Translations under genes and position numbers: made by a program
Notes under the pieces: generated by a model
The model's input: only the letters and a program-made list of their open reading frames with translations
What the model was told of the DNA's origin: nothing
Database searches by the model: none
Source: Zeugodacus cucurbitae
Lineage: Eukaryota; Arthropoda; Insecta; Diptera; Tephritidae
DNA length: 64,000 bases
Reading direction: 5' to 3'
Assembly (NCBI RefSeq): GCF_028554725.1
Contig: NC_071670.1
Location: 26,902,001-26,966,000, forward strand
In this document: positions 24,150 through 36,477 of the stretch, one piece after another
How positions within the stretch are numbered: the stretch's first letter is position 1
How the letters are laid out: each line of letters starts with the position of its first letter

Positions 24150-24490
24150 CAAAAAGTGTTGCATTTTGACACAAACAAATTCTACATTTCCGCCATTTTG
24201 TAATATTTTTGGACCCTTTCCCTGGACATATTAACAGGATAATGTTCCGATCCTCAGCGGAAAGGTAATAAAATCTGGGATTACAGCTGAACTATGAGTT
24301 TGTTGAAAGGGTCCACCCTATTCTCCTGACCATAATATAATGGAAAACCTTTGAGGGATATCCACCCCACAAGGTTTATGAGTCAGGCAGTCAATTCGAT
24401 GATCGGGAGTCCCTTATAGCGCCGATAAAAACAGCAAGGAAAAAAGACTTAAAAAGCCTTTACTAAATGGAGAGATATAAGCTCGTAACT
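24150..24490 (+). pseudogene. Tc1/Tc3-like transposase remnant
   Basis: Across frames the plus strand reads PYSPDHNIMENL, then KVYESGSQFDDRESLIAPIK and ERYKLVT. This matches the SPDLNPIEN block and C-terminus of Tc1/Tc3 transposases. Stops and at least one frame change are present. The ~150 bp upstream may hold further decayed transposase. Confidence 0.6.
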
Positions 24491-24602
24491 TAAAAGTAAA
24501 ATATGTACCTATTCAAGTGAATCGGGGTGTATGTAAATATGTGTATGTGTGCTTATGCATAAAATACAGGTAGCAGAAGGTCCCTAAGCATACTCGTATA
24601 CT

Positions 24603-25222
24603 TAAACAAGTAAGGAAGGGCTAAGTTCGGGTGTAACCGAACATTTTATACTCTCGAAATTTATTTATTTAACTTAATTAATATTATATAATACACAATT
24701 TGACCCACATATTCGTTATATATGTTATATAAAGTCCATTGAAAGTTGGAAACCCTAATATTAGGTTAGAAGCACCGAGGTCTTCATGTTCGATATATGG
24801 GGCCTTGACAACATATGGTCCGATTTTGGTGTTTTTAGAAGGGGGCTGCCACACTATAAACGTAGTATTTGTGCAAAGTTCTACATCGATATCTTTACTA
24901 GTGCTTACTTTATATATTGTAAAGAAAACGATTCAGATCGTCTTCAAAGTTCTGGTATATAGGAAGTAGGCGTGGTTGTGAAGCGATTTGGCCTATTTTC
25001 ACAACATATCATTGGGATGTAAAGAAACTATTACAAACCAAGTTTCATTGAAATCGGTCGAGTAGTTCCTGAGATATGGTTTTTGACCCATAAGTGGGCG
25101 ATGCCACGCCCATTTTCCATTTTGTAAAAAAATCTGAGTGCATCTTCCATATGCCATTTCTTATGTGAAATTTAGTGAGTTAACCCACTTTTAGTAGTTT
25201 TCAACATTTGTATGGGAGATGG
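24603..25222 (-). repeat. HINE copy, left arm of an inverted dimer
   Basis: Starts with the reversed 3' terminus (AACAAGTAAGGAAGGGCTAA, hairpin at 24625-24642) and runs backwards to the GTATGGGAGATGGG block. There it abuts a plus-strand copy with no spacer. Confidence 0.85.
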
Positions 25223-26304
25223 GTCCACATATCGGTTGGTTGTAAGTCCTAAAACTAAACGAGTTAGATATAGGGTTATATATATCAAAATGATCAGTGA
25301 CGAGAAAAGTTAAAATTCGGATGTCTGTCTGTCCGTCCGTGCAAGCTGTAACTTGAGTAAAAATTTAGATATCTTGATGAAACTTGGAAGACGTATTTCT
25401 TGGCACCATAAGAAGGTTAAGTTCGAAAATGGGCGTAATCGACCACTGCCACGCCCACAAAATGTCGAAAGCGAAAACACATAAAGTGCCATAACTAAGC
25501 TGTAAATAAAGCTATGGAAGTAAAATTTGGTATGAATGATCGCACTATGAAGGGGCATATGTGGATGTAATTTTTTTTGGAAGTGGGCGTGGCCTCGAAA
25601 ACTAGTAAAGCCATATCAAGGAAACTTTCTAGAGTCGTTTCTTTTAGGTACTACCTTATACAGTCCAAAAATGGAGGAAATCGGATTATAACCACGCAAA
25701 CCTCCTATACAAAGGTTATGTTCAAAACTACTAAAAATGCTTTAATTCAGTAAGGAAAACCAACAGAAACCTTAAATTTTATTATAAAGAAGGTGCAGAA
25801 GAGGTGCACTCAAAATGGTATACAAAATTTTAAATGGGCGTGGTTATCTCCTCATATCTCCGAAAATTCGGTTCATAAAATCTTCCTACCTTCCCAATGA
25901 TATGTTGTGAAAATAGTCTAAATCGGTTCACAACCACTCCTACTTCCCATATATGTACCAGAACTCTGAAGTCGGCCTGAATAGTTTACTTTTCAATATA
26001 TAAAGTTAGTACTAGTGAAGATATCGGAACAGAACTTTGCAAAAATACTGTATTTATAGTGTGGCAGCCTCTTTCTAAAAATCGCCGAAATCGGACCATA
26101 GGTTTTCAAGGCCCCTATATATCGTACATGAGGACCTCGGTGCATTTAACCAATATTAGGGTTCTTTCAATGGGCTTTATTCCATATATATGACGAATAT
26201 GTGGGTCAAATTGTGTATTATATAATATTAATAAAATTAAATAAATAAATTGCGAGAGTGTATAATGTTCGGTTACACTCGAACTTAGCCCTTCCTTACT
26301 TGTT
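25223..26304 (+). repeat. HINE copy, right arm of an inverted dimer
   Basis: Starts abruptly inside the family (TCCACATATCGGTTGG; the first ~60 bp including the 5' hairpin are missing). It runs to a normal 3' end with hairpin and CTTACTTGTT. Together with the copy to its left it forms an inverted dimer whose two 3' termini face outward. Confidence 0.85.
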
Positions 26305-28098
26305 GAAGTGAACAACAGTGAAGATTTATGACTAAAAAATCCACACCTTCTTAGCTTGTTGAACATTTGGCAAGCGCTCAAATAACTTTGAGTGATTACA
26401 AATTAAATTTTCTTGAATTATAATTTTTGGGCTACACACGAGCTAAGAATCTTTATTAAATATGTTCTCGGGTACATACATATTATTTGGTTAATAAATG
26501 AAAACAATCACTATCACATTTTATATGGAGACTTCTAAAAGTGTGGTAACGTTCTACACCCTCAATTTTCTGCACAATAGGAGATAAAACCAGTAATCTC
26601 AATCTCTCTTCTTATATATGTACATATATGTACATATGTATGTGTATAAATTTGTATTGTAATGCCACAATACACCGGATGTGTTCAATTTAGTGCGAGT
26701 TGTGAACCGCAAATATACTCATGGAAAGCTGAACTGGTTCACACTTTGCTGTCTTGCTGAGGGCTGTTTGGGTTAAAGTGTCAAGTATTTTATGATGTGT
26801 GCTTTATGGCCACTTTCTCCTCTTACCTACTTACACACTTATTAGCATAAAATCATCTTCCACCGTAAGAGCGGTAAGTTAAGTTTTGATGCATAATAAG
26901 GCTTTAAAACGATTACATAATTTGAACAACAACGCTTTATTACTATACATATATAAAAAGAACATATGCCTGAAAAACATTTGAATAGCAATAGTGTTTA
27001 TAATGATGTACGATAAATATTAGGTGCACTACGCAAATCGTCTGTTTTTTCTCTCACTCTACATTTCGTACAGACAGTTTAGTTCACTAAACCGTGATCT
27101 GTAATATCTAAGAACGAGGTGCGAATATACAAAATATAATGAAGCACTTAATTGTCTATGTTAAAGAGGGTGAAGACTCTCCTCAGCCCTAATGGTTTTT
27201 TGTGGTGGTGATTGTTTTGACAGAGTGTAGGTAAGGAAGGTCTTGGTTTCACAGTGTTCTAGATATTGGTATTAGGCAAAGGAAAACAAAAATAGGGACA
27301 TGTTATAGTGGGCTCAATTAACTGAAAAATGTTTACATATGGATTTTCCCCATGACTCTAACGATAATTGAAGTAATAGATATGCATATGCAAGACTTTT
27401 TATTTGAAATCAATAATTTTTTAAGCACAATTAATGGCACTAAGTTTCTATGAAGAAGGGGATTCCGATACTTAAACGTATATGTAAACCAACATCCTGA
27501 CGTTGAATGCAATGGAATTTCAGCAGAAAAGTATATTTTAAATAATATTATTAGACACCAGGTATGTGCGCGCTCTTGATGAACTCGTTGGCATGCGCGA
27601 AACTATTCAGAACTTCAAGAGATTTTCGTATATTGAACAATGGGAGAGGAGAGTGCCTACTGTACAGTTTGGGACACAATTGAAATGTCTGTTAAATTTT
27701 TTTGAAGTAGGATATTTATATATGTACACTTTACATTGCATTAACATATAAATTAACACAATACTATGGGGAATTATGTTGTTTTGTATATATGTAGTTA
27801 CAGTTGAAAGGTTGTATCCAATCCCGATTTTTGCGTTGACACATCCTGCGGCATGAGAGCAACAATTACTTTCAACTCCTATGTAAGCCGGTTGAAAATA
27901 TATCTGCCGAGTGCGGCAAGAATGCTATTGAGACCGATGTGTAAATGATTGAAGTAAGTGACTCTAGATTTGCATGTCTTGCCCTAATAATGAAAGTTGA
28001 GAGACACAGATTTTTACCCATTATTTACTCGGTTTTAAAATCGTTTACGACGATAAGAATTATTGGTATTGCAAAATGATACTTACGATAGATAGATA
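26305..28098. other. AT-rich DNA, no gene recognised
   Basis: Microsatellite TACATATATGTACATATGTA near 26620-26645. A short plus-strand frame at 27566-27751 has no recognisable similarity. Nothing else could be supported. Confidence 0.4.
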
Positions 28099-28229
28099 AG
28101 CAAGGAAGGGCTAGGTTCAGCTGTATCCGAACTCTCGCATTAAGGCTTAAAGGAATGGAAACTTTTTCAGGTCTTGGTAAAACTTTATATTAAATTGTTA
28201 GGAACGATTTCTATATTTACTAGCCTATT

Positions 28230-28533
28230 AACGTATATACTCAGTTAGTTTCATTTCTACATTTATTTAGGTGCTCTATATATATTAAAATAAGTTTTAC
28301 ACAACAATTCCTTACATTAATCATATTAGTACCATAAGAGTAAGGAATGACACTAATACGCACTTTTTAACACCATAAGACATAATACTATTCGGAGCCT
28401 AAAGAACAATAATAAGAACATAACGAAATATAGGGATGAGCCAGAATCAGATTGGCGTAAATCATTATAATAGGGTATTAGGATTAGTCCAATGTCTTCG
28501 CCTTGTATATTGGAGTTGAAAGAAGGTCTATAT
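28230..28533. repeat. 304-bp segment Y, near-identical to 30318-30622
   Basis: From CGTATATACTCAGTTAG to GGTCTATATTT the sequence is the same as at 30318-30622 except for a C/A difference in AATTCCTTAC, as far as I could compare by eye. Its flanks differ. No coding potential is visible. It lies inside the interruption of an old HINE. Confidence 0.85.
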
Positions 28534-29011
28534 TTAAGCACCTGTTTCACAAAATATTATTAAAATGGCACCCAATTTGACATACATATTCGGTATAAAG
28601 GTCACTAAAATAACGGAAATCATCATGTAAGTATGGGGCTGGTGTAATTCGTATACCGATTTCACCCATATTGGGCACTACAGTATCTACAAGATTATAT
28701 GTTTACTTAATTTCTCTTTCATATTGACTTAAATATACCATATAAAGACCATTGGAAATAAAAAAAAACCTTATATCAGATTTATTGGTGCAAGGGGATA
28801 TCTTGACTCGATTTTACTAATTTTTTTGGAATAGTAAATATGAAAATTCGTTCTTTGAATTTTATTTAAATATCTCGGTTATTTACCGATATTTTCGGTG
28901 AAAAATCAGTCATCGGTACTGCCGTCTTTAAGTTCCCTATATGAGGTCTTGAAAAGGTATAGACCGGGCCGTACAAAGTTTGTTTGCGATATCTTCATTG
29001 CCTATTGATTT

Positions 29012-29762
29012 CTTCTTCTTCTTGACTGGCGTAGACACCGCTTACGCGGTTATAGCCGAGTCCAAAACAGCGCGCCACGCATCTCTCCTTCTGGCAGTTT
29101 GGCGCCAATTGGTTATTCCAAGCGAAGCCAGGTCCCTCTCCACCTGGTCCTTCCATCGGAGTGGAGGTCTCCCTCTTCCTCTGCTTCCACCAGCGGGTAC
29201 TGCATCGAATACTTTCAGAGCTGGAGCACCTTCATCCATTCGAACAACATGTCCTAGCCAGCGTAGCCGCTGTTTTTTTATTCGCTGGACTATGTCTATG
29301 TCGTCGAATAACACATACAGCTCATCGTTCCATCGTCTGCGGTATTCGCCGTTGCCAATTCTTAAGGGACCATAAATCTTCCGCAAAACCTTTCTCTCGA
29401 AAACTCCTAGTGCCGTCTCATCGGATGTTGACATCGTCCACGCTTCTGCACCGTAAAGTAGGACGGGAATGATGAGAGACTTGTAGAGTTTGGTTTTTGT
29501 TCGTCGAGAGAGGACTTTACTTTTCAATTGCCTACTTAGTCCATAGTAGCACCTGTTGGCAAGAGTGATTCTGCGTTGGATTTCCAGGCTGACATTGTTA
29601 TTGCTGTTAATGCTGGTTCCCAGGTAGACGAAATTATCTACAACTTCAAAGTTATGACTGTCAACAGTGACGTGGGAGCCAAGACGCGAATGCGCTGACT
29701 GTTTGTTTGACGACAGGAGATATTTCGTCTTGTCCTCGTTCACCACCAGACCCATACGTTTC
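29012..29762 (-). mobile_element. 5'-truncated RTE retrotransposon with intact 3' end and 12-bp target duplication
   Basis: The minus-strand frame 29755-29042 encodes the last 237 residues of the same RTE family as 57058-58854, ending WRAVLDSAITA-stop. It includes NKQSAHSRLGSHVTVDSH and QRIKKQRLRWLGHVVRMDE. A short 3' UTR ends in (GAA)n, read as TTCTTCTTC on the plus strand. GCCTATTGATTT is present at 29000-29011 and again at 29763-29774. The frame is open throughout, so insertion was recent. The RT core is absent. Confidence 0.9.
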
Positions 29763-30044
29763 GCCTATTGATTTAGTAGTTGTAAAATAGTGGTCCGATT
29801 TCGCCCATTTGAAATAGCAACCTCTCATGGTGTGGAATATGTGTACCAAGTTTCATTAAGATATATCAAGTTTTACTCAATTCAACGCTTGCACGGATAG
29901 ACAGGCATCCGTATTTCAATTCGACTTGCCATCTTGATAATTTTGATACTTATACATATACAACCTTATATCTAACTCGTTTAATTTTATTTTTAAGGTA
30001 TTTTCACATTTTTTTTTAAATATATACAATTCAGCGTTTCAAAG

Positions 30045-31110
30045 ATACCTGTTTAACCCGAAAACTCAGCCGTTGGCTTCTCATCTCCCATGACGCGTTA
30101 AAAAAAGGTCTTGCGGTGGACATCAAAACCTATGATTGGTTCATCTAATTTCAAGAAACCAAAAATAGTAAATGGACAAATCTAGTTAATGAACGAAGGA
30201 AAAAATAAAATATTGAAATTTGAAATTTTGAAAAATTAATTTTTTTTGGTCAAATTTTCGCCATGTATTGACTTGGAAAAAAACAAGTTATAATAACAAT
30301 ATACATAAAAAAATCCAGCGTATATACTCAGTTAGTTTCATTTCTACATTTATTTAGGTGCTCTATATATATTAAAATAAGTTTTACACAACAATTCATT
30401 ACATTAATCATATTAGTACCATAAGAGTAAGGAATGACACTAATACGCACTTTTTAACACCATAAGACATAATACTATTCGGAGCCTAAAGAACAATAAT
30501 AAGAACATAACGAAATATAGGGATGAGCCAGAATCAGATTGGCGTAAATCATTATAATAGGGTATTAGGATTAGTCCAATGTCTTCGCCTTGTATATTGG
30601 AGTTGAAAGAAGGTCTATATTTCTATGATTGGTTCATCTAATTTCAAGAAACCAAAAATAGTAAATGGACAAATCTAGTTAATGAACGAAGGAAAAAATA
30701 AAATATTGAAATTTGAAATTTTGAAAAATTAATTTTTTTTGGTCAAATTTTCGCCATGTATTGACTTGGAAAAAAACAAGTTATACTAACAATATACATA
30801 AAAAAATCCAGCGTTCATTAACTAGATAATGTTATTCCAAAGCTGTGTGCAAAATTTGAAAAAAATCTCTTTATAACTTTTTGAGATATCGTATCCACCG
30901 ACTTGAAATTTTGAGTTTTGAGGTATATGTCTTTAATGTTTTACATACGTACTGACGTGGCCTGATGAACGGAACTTCCAAATGGTATATCTCTTGGAAT
31001 ATTACTCGGATTGATTTGATATTTTTGGATAATATTTTAAACATAGTGCACTATTTAATAAGAGAATAATTTTTTTTTTCAAATTTTGAAACCCACCTAT
31101 CCCCTCAAGT
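30045..31110 (-). mobile_element. second, termini-less copy of the pogo-like element family
   Basis: In reverse complement it aligns in order with 23040-23640, including CGGCTGAG near 30070, TTCCTTCGTTCATTAAC, and CCACGTCA...GTAAAAC near 30950. No TIRs were found. It is interrupted by the X-Y-X structure described separately. Confidence 0.6.
30131..30814. repeat. X-Y-X structure: 187-bp direct repeats flanking segment Y
   Basis: X (30131-30317, starting TATGATTGGTTCATC and ending AAAAAATCCAGCG) occurs again at 30624-30814 with one visible difference (TTATAATAAC/TTATACTAAC). Between them lies Y (30318-30622), which also exists alone at 28230-28533. X belongs to the pogo-like host element; Y does not. 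Confidence 0.85.
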
Positions 31111-32388
31111 GAACAACACTATTATACTCAGTGTAACATGCGCGTGAGAGAGAAAGAGTTGTCTACAATTGCAAATTGCGATGGCAAAGTGGCTTTTCAT
31201 TAATTTAATATGTGTGCTTTTCTCTTAGGAAATAATCAAGTAAATAATTTGTTTTCCGCGTCTAATCGTTGAGTTAAGTGGCTGCATACCTATCCGTCTA
31301 TTCTTCATGCCAGCCCGAATACGGTTTGTCAACCTCTTAAATTTTGAAGGCAACTTTAAATTACGACTTTTTATTTTCCCTCGAAGCAATACGAAATTTT
31401 ATTGGAGGAGTCTCTCACAATTAATGAATTTAATAGTCGGGCGATGAGTAATAGTAAAATCTTGCAAGTCTGATATGACATAAATGTCTCAATGCGTCGG
31501 AGTCTTGCTATCTTCCTGTATGGATGTACATAAATTGTAAACAATGGGACAAATATTCTTATTATTCATAGCATAAATATGTATGTTTATACATATACTC
31601 GCTCAGTTCATTATCATTTATGGGCTTGGTAAGCCAACACTAAAGAGATATGGGGCCTGCATTTCAGTATAACAAAAAATGAACAACCTGAGTAATGCAT
31701 TGCTTTTGGGAAAGCTTTAAATTATACTCTTTCGTTTTTTGATAATATCTTCCAAAATTTAAATAATATAATTTTAATTTCCCTTTGAGCTAAAAAGAAA
31801 CGATTTTGGGAAATTGTAATAATAATTGCAATAAATATATAAATAGCTTCACTAATTCTTGCACCATTTCTTCATCCAAGGCTGTGTGTTTCAAACATTA
31901 CGAATATGTGTCCTAAGTATTTGGTCCCTTTTATTCACCCAATGACAATCTGTCACATCGCACACTTGATTACAATCGATCATTGAGTGGTTAAAGTGTG
32001 TTTGTGTAAACCAAAACATATTTACATGTACAAATATCTGTGAATATACTTATGAATATATTAGACTTCGAATACGTGCAATTGAACACATTAATAACAC
32101 GCTGGCTCAAATTTTTTTACAGAAATTATATTTATATAATGAATATAAATGTGCCATTGACTTAGAGGCACTGTGTCAGTTGCCCTCTTCAATTTATTCG
32201 AAGTTACGCTGTAGCTGTAATAAATACTTCATTCCTTAACTATTCTGTAGAACTATTGAACAATAAAAGGACGCCCATAGCAGAAAAATTTACCAAACAG
32301 TAATGACACATCATTTTTTGAATGTCTTGTAGATTTTGTGTTAAATATGTTCATGTATATATACATATACATATGTATGTTATTGGCG
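31111..32388. other. AT-rich DNA without recognised features
   Basis: No termini, coding similarity or structured repeats beyond short TACATA patches were seen. Confidence 0.4.
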
Positions 32389-32389
32389 C

Positions 32390-32560
32390 AGGCATCGCGT
32401 ACGCGATTATACCCAATTCAATAACAACACGTAATGCAATTCTTCTTCTTGCGATTGGGAATACCAAGCGATACCTTCGTCGGCTTCCACCAGCGGGTAC
32501 TACATGGAATATATTCAAATCTGGAGTATTCTCGTCCATTCGGACTACATGACCTAGCCA
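32390..32560 (-). pseudogene. RTE 3'-end relic
   Basis: The minus strand encodes WLGHVVRMDE, then VVPAGGSRRRYR and remnants of the RTE C-terminus, with an internal deletion compared with 29042-29200. It abuts a HINE at about 32560. Confidence 0.75.
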
Positions 32561-33626
32561 CATATACAGTGTCATAACTAAGCCATAAATAAAGTTATGA
32601 AAATGGAATTTGGAACATAGGATCGTATTAGGGAGGCACATTTGGGTGTATTTTTCTCAAGTGGGCGTGGCCCCGCCCCCAAATAGGTTTTTTGTATATA
32701 ACTCGCAAACCAATAAAGCTATATAAACCAAACTCTCTGCAGTCGTTTCTTTTAGCCATTTCCTTATACAGTCCAAAAATCGGATAATAACCACGCCCTC
32801 CTCCCATATAAAGGCTATGTTGAAAATGACTAAAAGGGCGTTAACTCACTAACGAAAAACGTCAGAAATACTAAATTTTACACAAGAAAAAAGAAGCTGC
32901 ACTCAGATTTTTTCTACAAAATGGAAAATGGGCGTGGTATCGCCCACTTATGGGTGAAAAACCATATCTCAGGAACTACTCGACAGATTTTATTGAAATT
33001 CGGTATATAACATTTTCTAGACACCCTGATGACACGTGTGAAAAATGGTAGAAATCGGACCACGAATTCCATCTGATTCCTTCACTTTATAGGATATACA
33101 TAAAGAATCAATGAATATAGCGTAATAAAAGTTTACATAAATGCTATATATGATCCGTGGCATCACTTGTGAAAAAATTGTCGAAATCGGACTATAACTT
33201 TTCAATGCCCTTGATATCGAATATGAGGAACTCTGTGCCTAAGGATAATTTTTCACCGAAAATATCGGATATCTTAATTTAATTCAGATGGAATCTATTT
33301 CTTCTTATAATGCGTCTCTGTATCGGAAATGGTTAAAATCAGGTCATAACTTCCCCTAGCTCTCATATAGCTAATTATAGGTAATAAAATTAAAATTAAG
33401 TGAGCGTATAGTCTTCGATATATTGTATCTAGGTGGTGAAAACGAGTGAAATCGATTCAAGAATTACCTCAGTCCCCATATATTATTTATGATGATTTTC
33501 GTTATTCTATTGAACTTTATGCTGAATATATGGGTCGAATTGTGTTATCTTTATAAAATTACATCAATAAATTGCGAGAGTATAAAATGTTCGGTTGCAC
33601 CCGAACTTAGCCTTTCCTTATTTGTT
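32561..33626 (+). repeat. HINE-family copy, 5' truncated
   Basis: Begins within the family (GTGTCATAACTAAGCC) and runs to GCGAGAGTATAAAATGTT, hairpin GTTCGG-TTGCAC-CCGAAC and TTTCCTTATTTGTT. Its 3' half belongs to the subfamily seen at 16540-17495. Confidence 0.82.
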
Positions 33627-34070
33627 AAAAATTCAGTTACAGTATAAATAAAGAAGCATATTTTGAAATTACATTTCTGTAGATTTATAAACTTAAATTG
33701 TATTCAAAACATTGTTATCTGCAAATACTTGAAAATGTAGCGTAGTTCTTGTCTTACTTTCTACTAAACAACAAAATGAAATCGAAGGCTGCCTCTTAGA
33801 AGTCAACACTACGTGACTGGCAATCGCAATAGACTTTGGTGTGTTACAATTTACTTTAATAGAGAATTCCGAACTGTTGACTAGTATTTATTCGCCTATC
33901 CTCTTAAATTCGAGGAATAACAGTAGCATTTGGCGGTGAACTCCGTTTCATGAACTTTCATTAATAATTAGCTTGTTTATTATCATTACCAAAAAATATT
34001 GCACAAGAGTTTATAGTTTTGCTTATTAAACGGTTGTTTGCTACAAGGCAAGGCGAAATAAGGCGAATTA
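33627..34070. other. unique DNA with a HINE scrap
   Basis: A short relic of a HINE 5' part (TTTATAGTTTTGCTTATTAA, then CGGTTGTTTGCTACAAGG) is visible at about 34009-34050. Otherwise nothing was recognised. Confidence 0.4.
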
Positions 34071-34756
34071 ATTATACTCTCGCAACAAAGTTGCTAGAGA
34101 GTTTTATAGTTTTGTTCAAATATACCAAATATATATATGTGAGTTGTAAGTTAACCACTTTTAGTAATTTTCTACCTAAGCTTTGTATGAGAGGTGGGCG
34201 TGGTTATTATCCGATTTCTTTCATTTTTGGACTGTATAAGGAAATAGCTAAAAGAAACGACTGCAGAAAGTTTGGTTTATATAGCTTTATTGGTTTGCGA
34301 GATATCTACAAAAAACCTATTTTGGGGCGGGGTCACGCCCACCTCCCCAAAAAAATTACATCTACATATGCCCCTTCATAGTGCGAGCCTTCATACCAAA
34401 TTTTATTTCCATAGCTTTATTTATGTCTTAGTTATGGCACTTTAGGTGTTTAGGGTTTTCGCCATTTTGTGGGCGTGGCAGTGGACCGATTTTGCTCATT
34501 TTCGAAAGCAACCTTCCTATGGTGCCAAGAAATAAGTGTGCCAAGTTTCATCAAGATATCTTAATTTTTACTCAAGTTACAGCTTGCACAGACGGACGGA
34601 CGGACAAACAGACATTTTGACTCGCCTCGTCGCCCTGATCACTTTGGTATATATAACCCTATATCTAACTCGTTTAGTTTTGGGTGTTACAAACAACCGT
34701 TATGTGAACAAAACTATAATACTCTTTTAGCAACTTTGTTGCGAGAGTATAAAAAT
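34071..34756. repeat. HINE inverted fold-back with two 5' ends outward
   Basis: The left end (34071) is a plus-oriented 5' terminus TTATACTCTCGCAACAAAG of about 55 bp. The rest (about 34140-34756) is a minus-oriented copy finishing with the reverse complement of the same 5' terminus (CTTTGTTGCGAGAGTATAAA). Both outer ends are therefore 5' ends. No 3' terminus is present. Confidence 0.82.
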
Positions 34757-35500
34757 TTAGATATACTGAAACTTATTAAATCAAATTTAGTGAAAAAACT
34801 CCTTGTTTCAAAGTCAACACTTAAATTCAAATTAAACTATAATTCAATTTAATAATGTAAATTCTATTTTAATAACACCGGTCAATATGATTTTTGGGTC
34901 TGACATCTACAGGTTAAATTTTAATTTCTCCTATGACAAAAATAAGGAAAACATTTTTTTCCGGTTAATGTTTGCTTTCGTAGAAATTAGAGCAATTTTT
35001 CGATTTAAAGCAGAAATGACTGATTTTTATATTTTTTCTACAATTTCACTATAGATTATTTTGATTACTGAGTTTTAGGTTAAAATAGGCTTCATAGTCT
35101 TCGCAAAGTTTCAAATTTGTTGATAAAGAAAATTTTTTTACTTCTAACTTTAATAAATTCACCGCAAATAAAACAGAATACATCAACATCATTTTTACAC
35201 TGACTTGATGCCTTTTTTAACTGAGTAATACACTAATATTGTTGTTACAGCTATAATAAACAGGTTAACATTCACTACTGTGTCTCTTACAAATAATAAT
35301 ACTGTTTACTTTCGGGTTAATCAAATTGCTGCCATCTTTGATTTATGAAATAAATTAAAATATACTTATCGATGTAGATCAGCCCAAAGCAAACTTAAAG
35401 AACTAAAAATTAATATTTAAGTGTTTTTCAATGTCTAGAATCAGAATACAAGCATGAGAACAGAAACCCAAAAAAAAATATTTTTTGTTGACCGGTGTAA
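34757..35500. other. AT-rich DNA, no gene recognised
   Basis: Low GC, no terminal repeats and no coding similarity. Confidence 0.4.
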
Positions 35501-35539
35501 TGCTATATTAAGAGAGCGCTGTCCAAATTTTTTGTTTTC

Positions 35540-35960
35540 ATTCACACCCCCACAGTTTATATTGGTATTGACGACGTTGCTCAACCACATTGTGTGGTTT
35601 ATTCGACTCAGGCTATGTTCTCCGACTCTGACCATATACTGTGGGCTAATGGATTCAAATCTGGGCTTCTAGACGGCCAAAGATCTGGAGATAGGCAACC
35701 AGGAATATTGCTGTTAAGCCACTGATGGGTGGTTTTTGTCTGTAAGCTTAAGCAGAATCTTGCTGGAAGATCCAATGTTCCCCATTTAAGAGAGTACTGC
35801 TTAACTTATCACTACTTCTAAACTATCCTGTTGGGAATTTTTGCTCCAGTTTTAACCCCATTTTCACAGAAGTTAAGAGGTGTAACCCTCTTACAAGATG
35901 TGGCCATATTGAAACCTTGGAATACGATTTTTTGCGTATGTGGAAGTTTTTACATTTTAA
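35540..35960 (-). pseudogene. mariner/Tc1-type transposase relic
   Basis: The minus strand reads EHWIFQQDSA and then, after a frame change, DLWPSRSPDLNPLAHSIW, the DDE/D catalytic blocks typical of Tc1/mariner proteins. Stops are frequent. Termini were not found. Confidence 0.65.
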
Positions 35961-36299
35961 TTTAATTCCTTTCAAGCGCATTGTCGGAAAATTACCAGTT
36001 TACTGACGGTAGATCATCTCGAATAAGTATTAACATTGATCTGGTCGTTTTCTATTCTATTTTTATGATGGAATTAGTTCGAACCATGCGAGAACGACCA
36101 CTTCCCGTTCTGCCATCAATTAGAGACGTGATGAAACACTTACCACACATTCTATAAATATTAAGTTTTTTAAGAAGCACATAAATTATAAATTTAAATT
36201 GTAAATTTTTCGACAGAAAGTAGAATTTAAATCAAGAAGGATTTTGAATTCTATCGCTTATTTTACTCTGGTTAGAAGATAACGACATAAGATTCGATG

Positions 36300-36470
36300 C
36301 CAAGTTCACATTCATCAAAAGTTCAATTCGGCTAAATTCGGATGTATCTGAACATATTATATTCTCGCAATTTATTTAATATAATTAAATTAAGATAATA
36401 CACAATTTGGTAAACATATTTGGCATAAAGTCCACTAGAATAGCATTATATATTATATGGAAGCTTATGT
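36300..36470 (-). repeat. decayed HINE 3'-end fragment
   Basis: GGCTAAATTCGGATGTATCTGAAC is a damaged reversed terminal hairpin, followed by ATTCTCGCAATTTATT and CACAATTTGG. The CTTGTT tail is gone. It lies directly left of a plus-oriented copy, another tail-out inverted pair. Confidence 0.6.
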
Positions 36471-36477
36471 AAATTAT

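Larger units (their letters stand above)
28099..29995 (-). repeat. old HINE-family copy split by two insertions
   Basis: Degenerate reversed 3' terminus at 28099-28140 (AAGCAAGGAAGGGCTAGG). Family sequence resumes at 28546 (CCAATTTGACATACATATTC) and again after 29775. The gap 28141-28545 holds a segment duplicated elsewhere, and 29012-29762 is an RTE fragment. Confidence 0.65.

Noticed and set aside
27485..27751. Short plus-strand open frame as a host exon
   Set aside because: No similarity recognised and only a weak CAGGTATG-type donor; coding status cannot be supported.
30131..30814. X repeats as LTRs of a small retroelement
   Set aside because: X is part of the surrounding pogo-like element (alignable at 23341-23480), lacks TG...CA ends, and Y exists elsewhere without X.
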